A stretch of DNA of 64,000 bases from NCBI GenBank assembly GCA_900545955.1, contig URAU01000010.1, positions 44,128-108,127 on the forward strand. The letters run 5' to 3'. The notes below the pieces were generated by a model. The model did not search any database, was not told the DNA's origin, and saw nothing but the letters and a program-made list of their open reading frames with translations. Positions 35,801 through 44,267 of this stretch are shown here, in pieces; the first letter of the stretch is position 1; every line of letters begins with the position of its first letter. Made by a program: the position numbers and the translations under genes. The DNA is from an uncultured Porphyromonadaceae bacterium. GTDB taxonomy: Bacteria; Bacteroidota; Bacteroidia; Bacteroidales; Muribaculaceae.

Positions 35801-36292
35801 ATGAAAAAAATCATGATGATGCTGGCATTCGTGCTCGTTTGCATGGTTGCCGGAGCAAAGGATCCCGAAGTTGTCGACGTATCCATCACCGGCGAAGGTG
35901 TGGGCAACGGCGGCCGACCCACCATCACCGCCACCTGCTCGGCCAAGAAAGCCAACAAGGTGACCGACGACGACATCCGCCGATGCGCCGTGCGCGGTGT
36001 GCTCTTCAAAGGATGGACCGACAAATCCAACACTTCGGCCTACGACGCCTCGTCCAACCATCCGCCAATCGCCGGCAGCGCCGACCGCGAGACCATGAAC
36101 GCCGACTATTTCGCCGACTTCTTCGGCAGCGGCGAAGCCATCAAATACGTCGACATCCTTCCCGACACCCGGAAAGTATCGAAAAACGGCAAAGTATACT
36201 ATGTAAGCCAGATGGTATCGGTCAACGTAAGCGAGCTCCGCAAGAAGCTTGAGCGCGACGGCATAACCAAATCGCTGAAAACCGGCTGGTAA
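35801..36292 (+). CDS. exported LPP20/FlgP-like protein, first gene of secreted operon
   Basis: A 163-residue protein with signal peptide (residues 1-19, ending MVAGA) and no lipobox. It is related to the lipoprotein at 36980-37495. Both share a helical stretch ending VLFKG (here DIRRCAVRGVLFKGWTD), then YFADFF..G..KYV, then a final strand-helix unit VSVNVSELRKKLERDGI. The helical stretch resembles the LPP20/FlgP domain, in which a repeated-alanine helix follows a G-x-G strand. Function unknown; probably periplasmic. First gene after the promoter at 35507-35551. Confidence 0.65.
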   Translation: MKKIMMMLAFVLVCMVAGAKDPEVVDVSITGEGVGNGGRPTITATCSAKKANKVTDDDIRRCAVRGVLFKGWTDKSNTSAYDASSNHPPIAGSADRETMNADYFADFFGSGEAIKYVDILPDTRKVSKNGKVYYVSQMVSVNVSELRKKLERDGITKSLKTGW

Positions 36293-36346
36293 TACGTCCG
36301 CAACCGCTACCGCAACCGGAAACACACCTAAAAACCCCTCCCGACT

Positions 36347-36961
36347 ATGAAAAAATTTCTGACCATAGCCATAGCAGCTTTAATGGCTCTTGGAGCTTCG
36401 GCCCAGGAAAACCAGATAAAGCGCATCCCATCGAAAGGCTACGACCCCAACCAGCAGAACTACACCACCTTCGAGCGTGGCGTATGGTTTGCAGCCGAAG
36501 CTCTCGGCGGTTACTCCTGCCATTTCCACGGCCACAACATGGGTCTGGCCGAAGTCGACTTCACCGTAGGCTACCGCTTCAGCCAGTATCTTAAGGTCGG
36601 CGTAGGCACCGGCGCCCGCTACTACATCGACCAGGGATGCCTGCGCTCCAGCGACGTGAAATGGGGCATGCCCATCTTCGCCACCGTGCGCGGCAACTTC
36701 ATGCCGAGCCTCTACCGCACCACCGTGCCCTACTGGGGCATCGAAGCCGGCGCATCCGTGGGCGACGGCGTATTCTTCCGACCCACCATCGGCGTACGCA
36801 TCGGCGAACCCCGCCAGGCCTTTACCCTCGGCCTGAGCTACATGGGCCAGCGCATCTCCGCTCCCGACTTCCATATCGAGCAGACCACGGGCAATGTAGT
36901 CGACCTCAAGAAAGGCAAGTACACCAGTTTCGTATGCCTGCGTCTGGGCTATGAATTCTAA
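36347..36961 (+). CDS. small outer membrane beta-barrel protein of the secreted operon
   Basis: A 204-residue protein with signal peptide (1-19, ending LGASAQ) and alternating hydrophobic strands ending in Phe (FVCLRLGYEF), the mark of an outer-membrane barrel. About eight strands are likely (for example AEVDFTVGYRFSQYLKVGVG, FFRPTIGVRIGEPRQAFTLG). It starts 54 nt after the first gene and ends 18 nt before the third. It could be the membrane seat of whatever the other five exported products build. No specific family recognised. Confidence 0.7.
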   Translation: MKKFLTIAIAALMALGASAQENQIKRIPSKGYDPNQQNYTTFERGVWFAAEALGGYSCHFHGHNMGLAEVDFTVGYRFSQYLKVGVGTGARYYIDQGCLRSSDVKWGMPIFATVRGNFMPSLYRTTVPYWGIEAGASVGDGVFFRPTIGVRIGEPRQAFTLGLSYMGQRISAPDFHIEQTTGNVVDLKKGKYTSFVCLRLGYEF

Positions 36962-36979
36962 CCTCAAAACGACAACAGC

Positions 36980-37495
36980 ATGAAAAAGTCAACCGCTTTA
37001 TCGCTTGCAGTGGCCGTAGTGGCCATTGTGGCAGCCGGTCTGAGCAGCTGCTCCAAGCATACCACCCAGATAGCATCGTCGGCAGCATATGCCAACTTCG
37101 AGACACGCTGCCTCGGCACCGAGCAGGACGGCTCGCAGACCCTCCGCGCATGGGGCAAGGGAGTAAGCAAGGCCGACGCCATCGAGCAGGCCAAGAAAAA
37201 CGCCGTGGCCGATGTGCTCTTCAAGGGCATCAAGGACAATGGTCCCTGCAACACAACCCCGCTCGTGCTCGAGGTCAACGCCCGCGAGCGCTATGCCGAA
37301 TACTTCAACCCCTTCTTCTCCGACGGCGGCGAATACAAGAAATTCGTGCGCGAGGAGACCGGCAACCAGGCCTCGCGCCTCGAAGCCAAAGGCACATCGA
37401 TCAACAACTGGGGCGTAATCGTCACCGTAGACCGCGAAGGCTTGCGCCAGCAGCTCGAAAAAGACGGCGTGCTCAAACCCGGCACCCGCAACTGA
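36980..37495 (+). CDS. LPP20/FlgP-like lipoprotein
   Basis: A 171-residue lipoprotein with the lipobox LSSC at Cys24 after a strong hydrophobic signal. The domain shows TLRAWGKGVSKADAIEQAKK then NAVADVLFKGI, the strand-loop-helix signature of LPP20-like proteins (including flagellar FlgP). Its C-terminal half parallels the first gene of the operon (YAEYFNPFFSDGGEYKKFV; VIVTVDREGLRQQLEKDGV), so the two probably arose by duplication. The lipid anchor would fix it to the outer membrane next to the barrel protein. Exact role unknown. Confidence 0.68.
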   Translation: MKKSTALSLAVAVVAIVAAGLSSCSKHTTQIASSAAYANFETRCLGTEQDGSQTLRAWGKGVSKADAIEQAKKNAVADVLFKGIKDNGPCNTTPLVLEVNARERYAEYFNPFFSDGGEYKKFVREETGNQASRLEAKGTSINNWGVIVTVDREGLRQQLEKDGVLKPGTRN

Positions 37496-37561
37496 CGCCC
37501 GACCTCTCCACAAATCCCATTAGATCAGACACCAATCTCTTATTTCTCACATTCAAAAGCA

Positions 37562-38494
37562 ATGAATCTTCTTAAAACCCTTCTTGGCGCAGCCGTCGTA
37601 GTATCCGCTCAGATGGCGCTGGCCGCTCCTCCCTCGATTATGGTGCTCCCCGAAAAAAACTGGTGCATCGAACACGGCTATACCAAAACCGTAAAAGACA
37701 AGGAATATCCCGACTATGAAAAGGCCATCGGCGACAAGGAGTTCCGCTCGGTCAACACCGCTTTCCAGCAGCTTTTCGCCGAGCGCGGCTTCCCTATGGT
37801 GGACGCCACAGCCCAGAGCGAGGAAGACGATATGGACGATGCTATGGACGAGGCTTTTGAAGGTGCCGAATCCGGTGCGAGCGCAGGCTCAAACGCCTTC
37901 GATGAACTCGTGAACCGCGCCAAGCCCGACATCACTGTGGAAGTGGAATGGTCCGGTAACAACGCCGGCTCACTCTACTCGGCCGACTTCAACATCAAGG
38001 CTATCGACACCTATTCCTCGAAAGCTGTAAGCGCAATCGCCGCCCAGACCGGCGAAGTTCGCCGCACGGTGCCTCTCACCGTAGCTCTCAAGCAGGCTGT
38101 AAAGAATAACTTCGACTCCTTCTGCGCACTCCTCCAGCAGCATTTCGACGATCTCCAGGCCAATGGCCGCGAAATCCGTCTTGACGTCCGCATCCTCGAC
38201 AACGGCGCCGGCACTACGATGAACACCGAATTCGGCGGTCAGGAACTCAGCCAGATTATCTACGAATGGGTTAGCGACAATACGGTCAACCACCAGTTCA
38301 ACCAGCGCAGCTCCGGACGTACACGCCTGCGTTTCAACCAGGTGCGTATCCCCATGAAAGATACCAACGGACGCCCCATGGACGCCAAGGCTTGGGCCCG
38401 TGGCCTTCAGCAGAAACTTGCCGGCCTCGGACTCCCGGCCGAGAACTCATCTCCGGCCCTGGGCCTCGGCCGCCTCTACATCGGCGAAAAATAA
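37562..38494 (+). CDS. exported DUF6175-like protein
   Basis: A 310-residue protein with signal peptide (1-21, ending AQMALA). The fold looks alpha/beta: SIMVLPEKNWCIEHGY, a helix, FQQLFAERGFPMVDATAQ, an acidic linker (about 86-105, rich in Glu/Asp/Ala), PDITVEVEWSGNN, then repeats of strand and helix. It resembles the DUF6175 family of Bacteroidales as I remember it, and in outline the CsgG/LpoB/TolB-N type of fold (a strand naming a measured output, a helix, a variable loop). A C-terminal segment (RLRFNQVRIPMKDTNGRPMD) may be an extra domain. Periplasmic; function unknown. Confidence 0.6.
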   Translation: MNLLKTLLGAAVVVSAQMALAAPPSIMVLPEKNWCIEHGYTKTVKDKEYPDYEKAIGDKEFRSVNTAFQQLFAERGFPMVDATAQSEEDDMDDAMDEAFEGAESGASAGSNAFDELVNRAKPDITVEVEWSGNNAGSLYSADFNIKAIDTYSSKAVSAIAAQTGEVRRTVPLTVALKQAVKNNFDSFCALLQQHFDDLQANGREIRLDVRILDNGAGTTMNTEFGGQELSQIIYEWVSDNTVNHQFNQRSSGRTRLRFNQVRIPMKDTNGRPMDAKAWARGLQQKLAGLGLPAENSSPALGLGRLYIGEK

Positions 38495-38540
38495 TCCGCT
38501 GCTCAGCGTTTCAAACGTTTCACCCTAAAAGTCATTTCCT

Positions 38541-39485
38541 ATGAAACTATCGCTTAAGCATATAGCTCTCGCAACCGTGCTCGCAGCCACCGGGCTGCAG
38601 GCCGGAGCCGCCGAGTGCGAAATCGGCATGGGTATCGCCCCCATCTCCGAAGGCGACAAAGTGCCCGCTTCCGTGGCCCGCAAACTTGAAGCAAAACTCA
38701 AGATGGTGCTCTCTCACGCAGGGGTTGCCGCCGGCGACTACGACTGCCAGTTCTTCCTCGCAGGTCGTTTCGACACAGCCTACGGCGAGGCTGCACCCGG
38801 ACTGAGCGGCCGCGTTCTTATGAAGACCGACCTCCAGCTCGCCATCTGCGACGGCTCCAACCAGAAAGTATTCGCCACAGCCACATTTCCGCTCAAAGGT
38901 GTGGGCGGCTCGGAGGAGCAGGCCCTCACCAAGGCGCTTTCCAGCCTGAACGCCAAGAATCCCGAATTCATCAACTTCGTGGAAAAAGGAAAGGCCAAAA
39001 TCATCGACTACTTCAACAACAACTATCCCACTTACCTCACCAAGGCCAAGACTGCCCTGAAAGCCCGCAACTACGACGAAGCCCTCTACTGGGCCACCGC
39101 CGTGCCCGAATGCTGCACAGGCTACAACCAGGCAGCCCAGCTCGCCAACAGTATCTATACCGACAAGGTTAACTACGACGGCGCCATGCTTCTTGCCCAG
39201 GCCGAAGGCGAATGGGCGGCCGATCCCACCGACGCCGGTGCGGCAGCCGCCTACAGCTACCTGGCACAGATCGACCCCTCAGCCGCATGCTACGCCCAGG
39301 CAAAAGCCCTCGGCCAGAAGATGGGTTCGGTAGTGAAGCAGAACTACGACTTCGAGACCAAGGAAAAATACCGCAATCAGGTTGCTCTCGAGAAGCAGCG
39401 CATCGACGCCGCCAAGCAGGTTGCTGTGGCATGGGCTCAGAATCAGCCCAAAACCGTGGTACGCAACAACTGGATCGTCTGGTAA
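38541..39485 (+). CDS. exported protein with CsgG/TolB-like and helical-repeat parts
   Basis: A 314-residue protein with signal peptide (1-23, ending LQAGAA). The N-terminal half reads like a CsgG/FlgO-type domain: SEGDKVPASVARKLEAKLKM, YDCQFFLAGRFDTAYGE, GRVLMKTDLQLAICDGSNQK, TATFPLKGVGGSEEQALTKA. The second half (about 155-260) is helical with TPR-like periodicity (LTKAKTALKARNYDEALYWA, then YNQAAQLANSIYTDKVNYDG), followed by a charged helix. Fifth position of the secreted operon, 46 nt after the fourth gene. I infer a periplasmic scaffold; the family is not one I can name with certainty. Confidence 0.58.
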   Translation: MKLSLKHIALATVLAATGLQAGAAECEIGMGIAPISEGDKVPASVARKLEAKLKMVLSHAGVAAGDYDCQFFLAGRFDTAYGEAAPGLSGRVLMKTDLQLAICDGSNQKVFATATFPLKGVGGSEEQALTKALSSLNAKNPEFINFVEKGKAKIIDYFNNNYPTYLTKAKTALKARNYDEALYWATAVPECCTGYNQAAQLANSIYTDKVNYDGAMLLAQAEGEWAADPTDAGAAAAYSYLAQIDPSAACYAQAKALGQKMGSVVKQNYDFETKEKYRNQVALEKQRIDAAKQVAVAWAQNQPKTVVRNNWIVW

Positions 39486-39521
39486 ACACGACATTATCAC
39501 ACTTATCATAAACACACTCCA

Positions 39522-41015
39522 ATGAAAATCAACAAACTGATTGTTGCAGGCGCAGCCGCAGCAATGATGGCCGTACCCTCAACCATGAGGGGCGACGACC
39601 CCAAATTCATGCGTAGCTCCATCTACACAATTCTGGTGAACTCCGACGAGCAGAACACCCGCCTTGATCAGGAGGCTCAGGAGACCGACGCCGAAGGCTA
39701 TGCCGCTACCCTGCAGGAATCCGGACTTTCAAGCCTGGGCGGAATACCCAAATCGGTGTTTCCCACTCTCGCTATCCCCGAGCAGTTCAACGACCACAAC
39801 CTCGAATGGCGCGTGCTCGACTTCGACCAGATTACCGCCGGCATGACCGACGATGAAGCCAAGGCCGCACGCCCCAAAGGCAAAGGCGGAAGCGCAACCG
39901 GCAAAGCACTTCTCGGTGCTGCCATAGGAGCCACTACCGGCGCCAATTCCTCTACCATGATTCGCTACGAGAAAGTCGACGACTATATCTTCGCTGCCGT
40001 CGAGAAATTCCTCGGAGAGCACAAGGTTGCCGACAACATGGTTGCCAAATGGTATAACTACAACCCCGAGGGTAACCCGAAATTCAACCCCGGTCTGATT
40101 ATGGAGCGCGGCCTTGAAAACGCATCCGCTGTAGATCTGGCCCAGGCTGCTGTAAACGACGACGCCAAAGCCATGCTTTCCGCTCAGGGTTTCGAACTTA
40201 TCAACAATACCTTCGTGGTTGCCACCAACCTCCGTTTCCGCAACAACAAGGCCCTTGCCAAGGAAATTTCCGAAATGGTAGGTGGCGCAGCCTCGGCCGC
40301 CGGCTCCAACTTCGGCGCACTCGGTGGCCTTGCAGCCCTCGGCGCCAAGAAAGCCGCAGAAGCTGCCACCAACGCCCTGATGAAGGATATGTATTCCGTA
40401 ACGGCCATCACCAACCTCTATAAGCTCGACTGGAACGACGACATCGACATGGCCCTCTCCGACAAGGTTCTCTACAATGAGAACGCCACTCTTCAGGACC
40501 TCCTCGACGCCGGCCTCTGCCACCTCACCTACGTAGGGCAGACCAAGGCCCGTTCCGGCGTGAAGAAAGACAAGACCAAGACTCTCGACCAGCTCGCTTC
40601 GTCGGCCACGGCACGCGCTATCGACAAAGCCCTTGCCAAACTGCAGGTAGAGAACGAGGTATTCCGTACGGTAGTTCCCATCTCGAGCTGCTCCGACGGC
40701 TTCATCTATGCCAAAATCGGCTCGAAAGAAGGTCTGACTCCCGGCGACGAATATGAAATCCTCGAGCAGCAGCAGGACCCCAAGACCCAGAAAATTTCCT
40801 ACAAGAAAGTAGGTTCCGCAAAAGTTGAGAAAGGCGGTGTATGGTTCAACACCACCGGCGCCGACGAGCTCATCGCCAACGCCGAAGAAAAAGAGGCTGA
40901 GGAAATGAAGGCAGCCCAGGACCTCAACTACAGCAAACTGAAATGCGGCAAGAAGAACGACTTCTCCGGCTACTATCTCCGTCTCGCCAAGAAAAAAGGC
41001 AAAATCGAGGATTAA
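39522..41015 (+). CDS. large exported protein with FlgT-C/SH3-like C-terminus
   Basis: A 497-residue protein with signal peptide (about 1-24). Noteworthy parts are a glycine/alanine segment (about 119-143, GSATGKALLGAAIGATTGAN), a second glycine-rich stretch (about 253-285, AASAAGSNFGALGGLAALGA), and a C-terminal unit (about 383-450: VVPISSCSDGFIYAKIGSKE, LTPGDEYEILEQQQDPK, VGSAKVEKGGVWFN). This last unit has the turn pattern of the SH3-like C-terminal domain of FlgT, where a 'G-x-x-x-G-D-x-F/Y' loop is typical. The glycine-rich parts might line a membrane or ring interface. It ends 72 nt before the terminator at 41088. Confidence 0.58.
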   Translation: MKINKLIVAGAAAAMMAVPSTMRGDDPKFMRSSIYTILVNSDEQNTRLDQEAQETDAEGYAATLQESGLSSLGGIPKSVFPTLAIPEQFNDHNLEWRVLDFDQITAGMTDDEAKAARPKGKGGSATGKALLGAAIGATTGANSSTMIRYEKVDDYIFAAVEKFLGEHKVADNMVAKWYNYNPEGNPKFNPGLIMERGLENASAVDLAQAAVNDDAKAMLSAQGFELINNTFVVATNLRFRNNKALAKEISEMVGGAASAAGSNFGALGGLAALGAKKAAEAATNALMKDMYSVTAITNLYKLDWNDDIDMALSDKVLYNENATLQDLLDAGLCHLTYVGQTKARSGVKKDKTKTLDQLASSATARAIDKALAKLQVENEVFRTVVPISSCSDGFIYAKIGSKEGLTPGDEYEILEQQQDPKTQKISYKKVGSAKVEKGGVWFNTTGADELIANAEEKEAEEMKAAQDLNYSKLKCGKKNDFSGYYLRLAKKKGKIED

Positions 41016-41087
41016 AAGCCTGAGGCGTCGGTCGGACTCCGCTCCAACCCCCGCTTGAAACTAATCTTCATAAACACACATCAATCA

Positions 41088-41131
41088 CGGCGACGCGCCA
41101 AACCCCATCCGGGGCGGCGCGCCGCTTTTTT
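41088..41131 (+). terminator. intrinsic terminator of the secreted operon
   Basis: CGCGCC (41094-41099) pairs with GGCGCG (41116-41121), extended by CGG/CCG after a bulge, with an inner CCCC/GGGG hairpin in the loop, and is followed by T6 (41126-41131). It is the first clear terminator after six same-strand genes. Confidence 0.8.
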
Positions 41132-41206
41132 ACACCTCTGCCGCATTGTATTTTAAAGAACCATTGTTAACACCCTTACATATTTCCGGCCACAGACGGG
41201 CCGTTA

Positions 41207-41986
41207 TCACTGTCCGTCAGGGTGCTGACGTAGTAATGTCGTCAGCTTATAGTGCGCCTCCAGGAGCGCCCACAGCAGCCCCGGCCGGCCGTCGCGCCAG
41301 CCGCCCTTAAGGAAATAGCTTCTCACAAACCGGCCCAGCGGCTTAACTGCATACGCCGCCGCAGAATAGCGGCGCTTGCCGCGGCGCTCGACCTCCTTTT
41401 CGGCATATCGCGACGCCTTCTCCATCCGCGAATTTATCGTATTCTCCTCCAGATGGATAAACGCCAGGTCGCGACGCGAAGCCGGTATCGACTCTACAAC
41501 GCCGGAAACCACCGGCTGAGCATGAATCACCGGGGGCCAGTCGATTGCATCGCGGCGTGCGAAGCGGGTTACGTAGTCAGGATAAAGCGAATGCAACTCG
41601 CGGCCCATGAAGCTGTTGCGCCGCGGAATGCGCAGGGCCGCGGGCGCGTCGGCCCGCGCCGCAACCTCGTAAAGATACTCGCGCAGACGCTCGGGCACCA
41701 CCTCGTCGGCATCGACAATGAGTACCCAGGGCGACGTAGCGGCCTGAATGGCTGCGTTGCGTGCAGGTTCGCAGATGCCGCAGCGCTCGAAATCCACGAT
41801 GCGCGCCCCGTGGGCGGCAGCAATCTCGCGCGTGCGGTCGGTACTGTGCATATCGACCACCACAATCTCGTCGAAACCGCGGAGCGAGCGGAGAACCTCC
41901 TCCAGATAGCGCTCAGCGTTGTAGGTGTTCATCACGGCTGAAATCCGCGGTCGGGGGGCGCCCTGATTTATCTGCTGGGTCGGCAT
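41207..41986 (-). CDS. family 2 glycosyltransferase (WaaE/KdtX-like)
   Basis: A 259-residue GT2 enzyme with ISAVMNTYNAERYLEEVLRS, DEIVVVDMHSTDRTREIAAA and the metal site VLIVDADEVVPERLREYL. The pattern fits the lipopolysaccharide-core beta-glucosyltransferase group (WaaE/KdtX-like), which adds a sugar to the inner core. Its start overlaps the upstream glycosyltransferase by 19 nt. Three glycosyltransferases in a row (44177 to 41207) suggest one transferase operon for lipopolysaccharide or another surface glycan. Confidence 0.85.
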   Translation of the reverse strand: MPTQQINQGAPRPRISAVMNTYNAERYLEEVLRSLRGFDEIVVVDMHSTDRTREIAAAHGARIVDFERCGICEPARNAAIQAATSPWVLIVDADEVVPERLREYLYEVAARADAPAALRIPRRNSFMGRELHSLYPDYVTRFARRDAIDWPPVIHAQPVVSGVVESIPASRRDLAFIHLEENTINSRMEKASRYAEKEVERRGKRRYSAAAYAVKPLGRFVRSYFLKGGWRDGRPGLLWALLEAHYKLTTLLRQHPDGQ

Positions 41987-43143
41987 AATTCTAATAATTG
42001 GTTTACAGATTCATGGATATCGAAAGCCTTGGCACGCTCGGCCGAGGCTGCGGCAAGGCGCTCGCGCATTGCGGGATCAGCCGCCAATTGCGAAAGTGCC
42101 GAAGCCAGCGCGTCGACGTCGCCAACAGGCACGAGGATTCCGGCTCGCCCATCGTCGAGCACCTCGGCCGGCCCCGATGGGCAGTCGGATGCCACCACCG
42201 GACGTCCGAGCACCATGGCCTCGACGAGCACCAGCCCGAAACCCTCGTATTTCGAGGCGAGCACAAGTGCTTCGGCACGTGATATATATGGGGCTGCATC
42301 GCTCTGGAATCCAGTGAAGACGGTGGCATCTTCGATATGAAGTTCGGAGGCGAGATGGTGCAGCATAGCTTCGTCGCGTCCGGCGCCGACAACCACCAGT
42401 CCGGGAAACGGCCCGTCGGCCTCTGTGCGTGCCTTTGCATAGGCCCGCAAAAGAGTCGATACATCCTTTTGGCTCTCTTCAAGCCGCTCCACAGCAACGA
42501 AATAGGGCTTTCGCACCTCCACTACCGTCTCCGCCTCACCGCGACGGCGCAGGTCGGCGAAGTTGTATCCGTTGTAGATACGCGTAAATCTGGATGCGAG
42601 CTCAGGAAAGAGGCGCTTACCCTCTTCTACCATCACATTGGAAATCAATGCAATATGTGCATAATTAGCCATACCGTGCATCTGGCGGAGCGTATGGCGG
42701 CGGCTGCGGCGCAGATTCTCCTCGATGCTGAAATGGTAGAACCCAATCACGGGCAGCCGACAACTGCGGAGCATCGTGTAAAAAGTAGCATCGAAGTCGA
42801 TTACGGCATCCGCTTGACTGATGAGCCGCTTCAGCCGCCGGTGTGCAACGGCTGTGCGTATCGGATTGAGTATCAGCTCATCGTAGATTTTAGCTGCCGC
42901 AGGGATGCGGCGCCTGATTTTTTCTTTGCGCCACTGGGTAAGCGCCGTAGCGTCGACGAGATACTCCACGCGTACCCCCTCGGGAAGACGGGAGCGGTGC
43001 ACCTCCAGATCGCCCATGGCCGTACCGATGGCGAGTGTCACGTCGTAGCGGTCGAGCGGGATGTTGCGCAGATACTCCGTAAGAATCGTATCTATACCGC
43101 CGTCGAGAAACCGACTGATAAGGAAAAGCAGGCGTGTCTTCAT
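41968..43143 (-). CDS. family 4 glycosyltransferase
   Basis: A 391-residue GT-B enzyme with LLFLISRFLDGGIDTILTEY at the N-terminus, a central YFVAVERLEESQKDVSTLLR, LVVVGAGRDEAML and the donor-binding region KYEGFGLVLVEAMVLGRPVV (E-x7-E). This is the pattern of GT4 enzymes that use nucleotide sugars in glycan assembly at the cytoplasmic face. The gap to the upstream glycosyltransferase is 23 nt; it overlaps the downstream one. Confidence 0.88.
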   Translation of the reverse strand: MKTRLLFLISRFLDGGIDTILTEYLRNIPLDRYDVTLAIGTAMGDLEVHRSRLPEGVRVEYLVDATALTQWRKEKIRRRIPAAAKIYDELILNPIRTAVAHRRLKRLISQADAVIDFDATFYTMLRSCRLPVIGFYHFSIEENLRRSRRHTLRQMHGMANYAHIALISNVMVEEGKRLFPELASRFTRIYNGYNFADLRRRGEAETVVEVRKPYFVAVERLEESQKDVSTLLRAYAKARTEADGPFPGLVVVGAGRDEAMLHHLASELHIEDATVFTGFQSDAAPYISRAEALVLASKYEGFGLVLVEAMVLGRPVVASDCPSGPAEVLDDGRAGILVPVGDVDALASALSQLAADPAMRERLAAASAERAKAFDIHESVNQLLELCRPSR

Positions 43144-43166
43144 ATATTGTGGGCGAAAGATGGTGA

Positions 43167-44177
43167 TTAGTGCTGTAGCCCTGTGAAATTAAGGTACTTG
43201 TCGGCCTCGTAGAGCGCTATAAGCCGACGCCGTCGCGTCGACGCCCCGGAGCTGAGTCGGTCGAGGTTGGCCAGAATCGCTGCTCCATGGCTCTCCATCA
43301 CCGCCGGAAAGCGACCGAGACGCTTCCAGGTGCGCCCTGCGAGCATTGCCCGCTGCGCCGGAGTAAACTTCAATGCGTCGGCTACGCGTACCATAATCGG
43401 CAGACCCTCAATGAAGTACACCCCTGATTTCGACGCGCCGGGCGATACCTTGGCGTTGTGCTGGCGGAAATAGTTGAGTTTTTCGCGCACCTCGACAGCC
43501 GCGCCGCGCCGGGCGAGGTTCACCCAGAACAGCCAGTCGCCGCAATATCGCATCCGCGTCTGGGCATCTTCGATTTCCGGAGCCGCCGAGCGGCGGAAAA
43601 TCGCCATCGAGGCGTTGTAGAGGTCGGCCGTCCAGAGCAGTTTTTTCTTTATGAATTCCGGACCTGAGTAGCGCTCCACGTGTGGCTGACCGGGGCGGTA
43701 ACGGTCCCAGTCGACCCCGGGAATCGGAGCGCCGGCGGCGTCGACCATGTGCGAGCCGGTAAAGGCCACCACAGCCTCCGAATCCGCATCGAGCAGCGGC
43801 ACCAGCGTGGCCAGAAATTCCGGGTCGGCGTAGTCGTCGCTCTCGGCAATCCATACGTAGCGGCCGCGCGCCAGCGCCAGCCCCCGGCGCCACTGGGCGA
43901 ACGTCGAACCGGAATTGCGCTCGTTCACTACGATATGCGCCACCTTAGGATGCTCCCGGTAGCGCTCGATAACCTCCCGGCTGCTGTCAGTCGAGCAGTC
44001 GTCGAGCAGAATCAGTTCGAAATCCGCAAACGTCTGGGCAAGAATACTGTCGATACGCTGCGCCAGATAAGGAGCGTGGTTGAAGTTCGGCACAATCACG
44101 CTCACGGCCGCCCCGATGGCCGCACAGCCTCGCTCAATATCATTTCCGGATTTGATGTCTGACGTTTCTTTCTGCAT
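43167..44177 (-). CDS. family 2 glycosyltransferase
   Basis: A 336-residue GT-A enzyme with AVSVIIVPNFNH-like opening (VSVIVPNFNHAPYLAQRIDS), LILLDDCSTDSSREVIERY, NSGSTFAQWRRGLALARGRY and the DxD-like AESDDYADPEFLATL. The ATG at 44175-44177 is chosen. The open frame reaches a TTG at 44216, but a TATTTTTG box (44186-44193, minus) falls in that extension. That leaves an unusually short leader, so either transcripts are nearly leaderless or the operon is read from farther upstream. Confidence 0.82.
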   Translation of the reverse strand: MQKETSDIKSGNDIERGCAAIGAAVSVIVPNFNHAPYLAQRIDSILAQTFADFELILLDDCSTDSSREVIERYREHPKVAHIVVNERNSGSTFAQWRRGLALARGRYVWIAESDDYADPEFLATLVPLLDADSEAVVAFTGSHMVDAAGAPIPGVDWDRYRPGQPHVERYSGPEFIKKKLLWTADLYNASMAIFRRSAAPEIEDAQTRMRYCGDWLFWVNLARRGAAVEVREKLNYFRQHNAKVSPGASKSGVYFIEGLPIMVRVADALKFTPAQRAMLAGRTWKRLGRFPAVMESHGAAILANLDRLSSGASTRRRRLIALYEADKYLNFTGLQH

Positions 44178-44185
44178 TACTTCCG

Positions 44186-44193
44186 CAAAAATA
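44186..44193 (-). promoter_or_regulatory. possible -7 box for the glycosyltransferase operon
   Basis: The minus strand reads TATTTTTG (exact TAnnTTTG), but it ends only 8 nt before the ATG at 44177 and has no -33 partner. Listed because it decides the start codon if real. Confidence 0.3.
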
Positions 44194-44267
44194 CAAAATT
44201 TTCGCTCCACCGCCAACCGCCCCCCATCAGTCCGCGCGGTCGGGCCGCGATTACACAGTGCTTAACC

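Noticed and set aside
35425..41185. 13-bp direct repeat (CCCTTACATATTT) at 35425-35437 and 41173-41185 flanking the secreted operon
   Set aside because: Suggestive of element boundaries, but about thirty 13-mer coincidences are expected in a window this size and no integrase or tRNA is present.
43167..44216. N-terminal extension of the glycosyltransferase from a TTG start
   Set aside because: It covers a TATTTTTG box and has no similarity; the ATG at 44177 gives a normal GT2 start.
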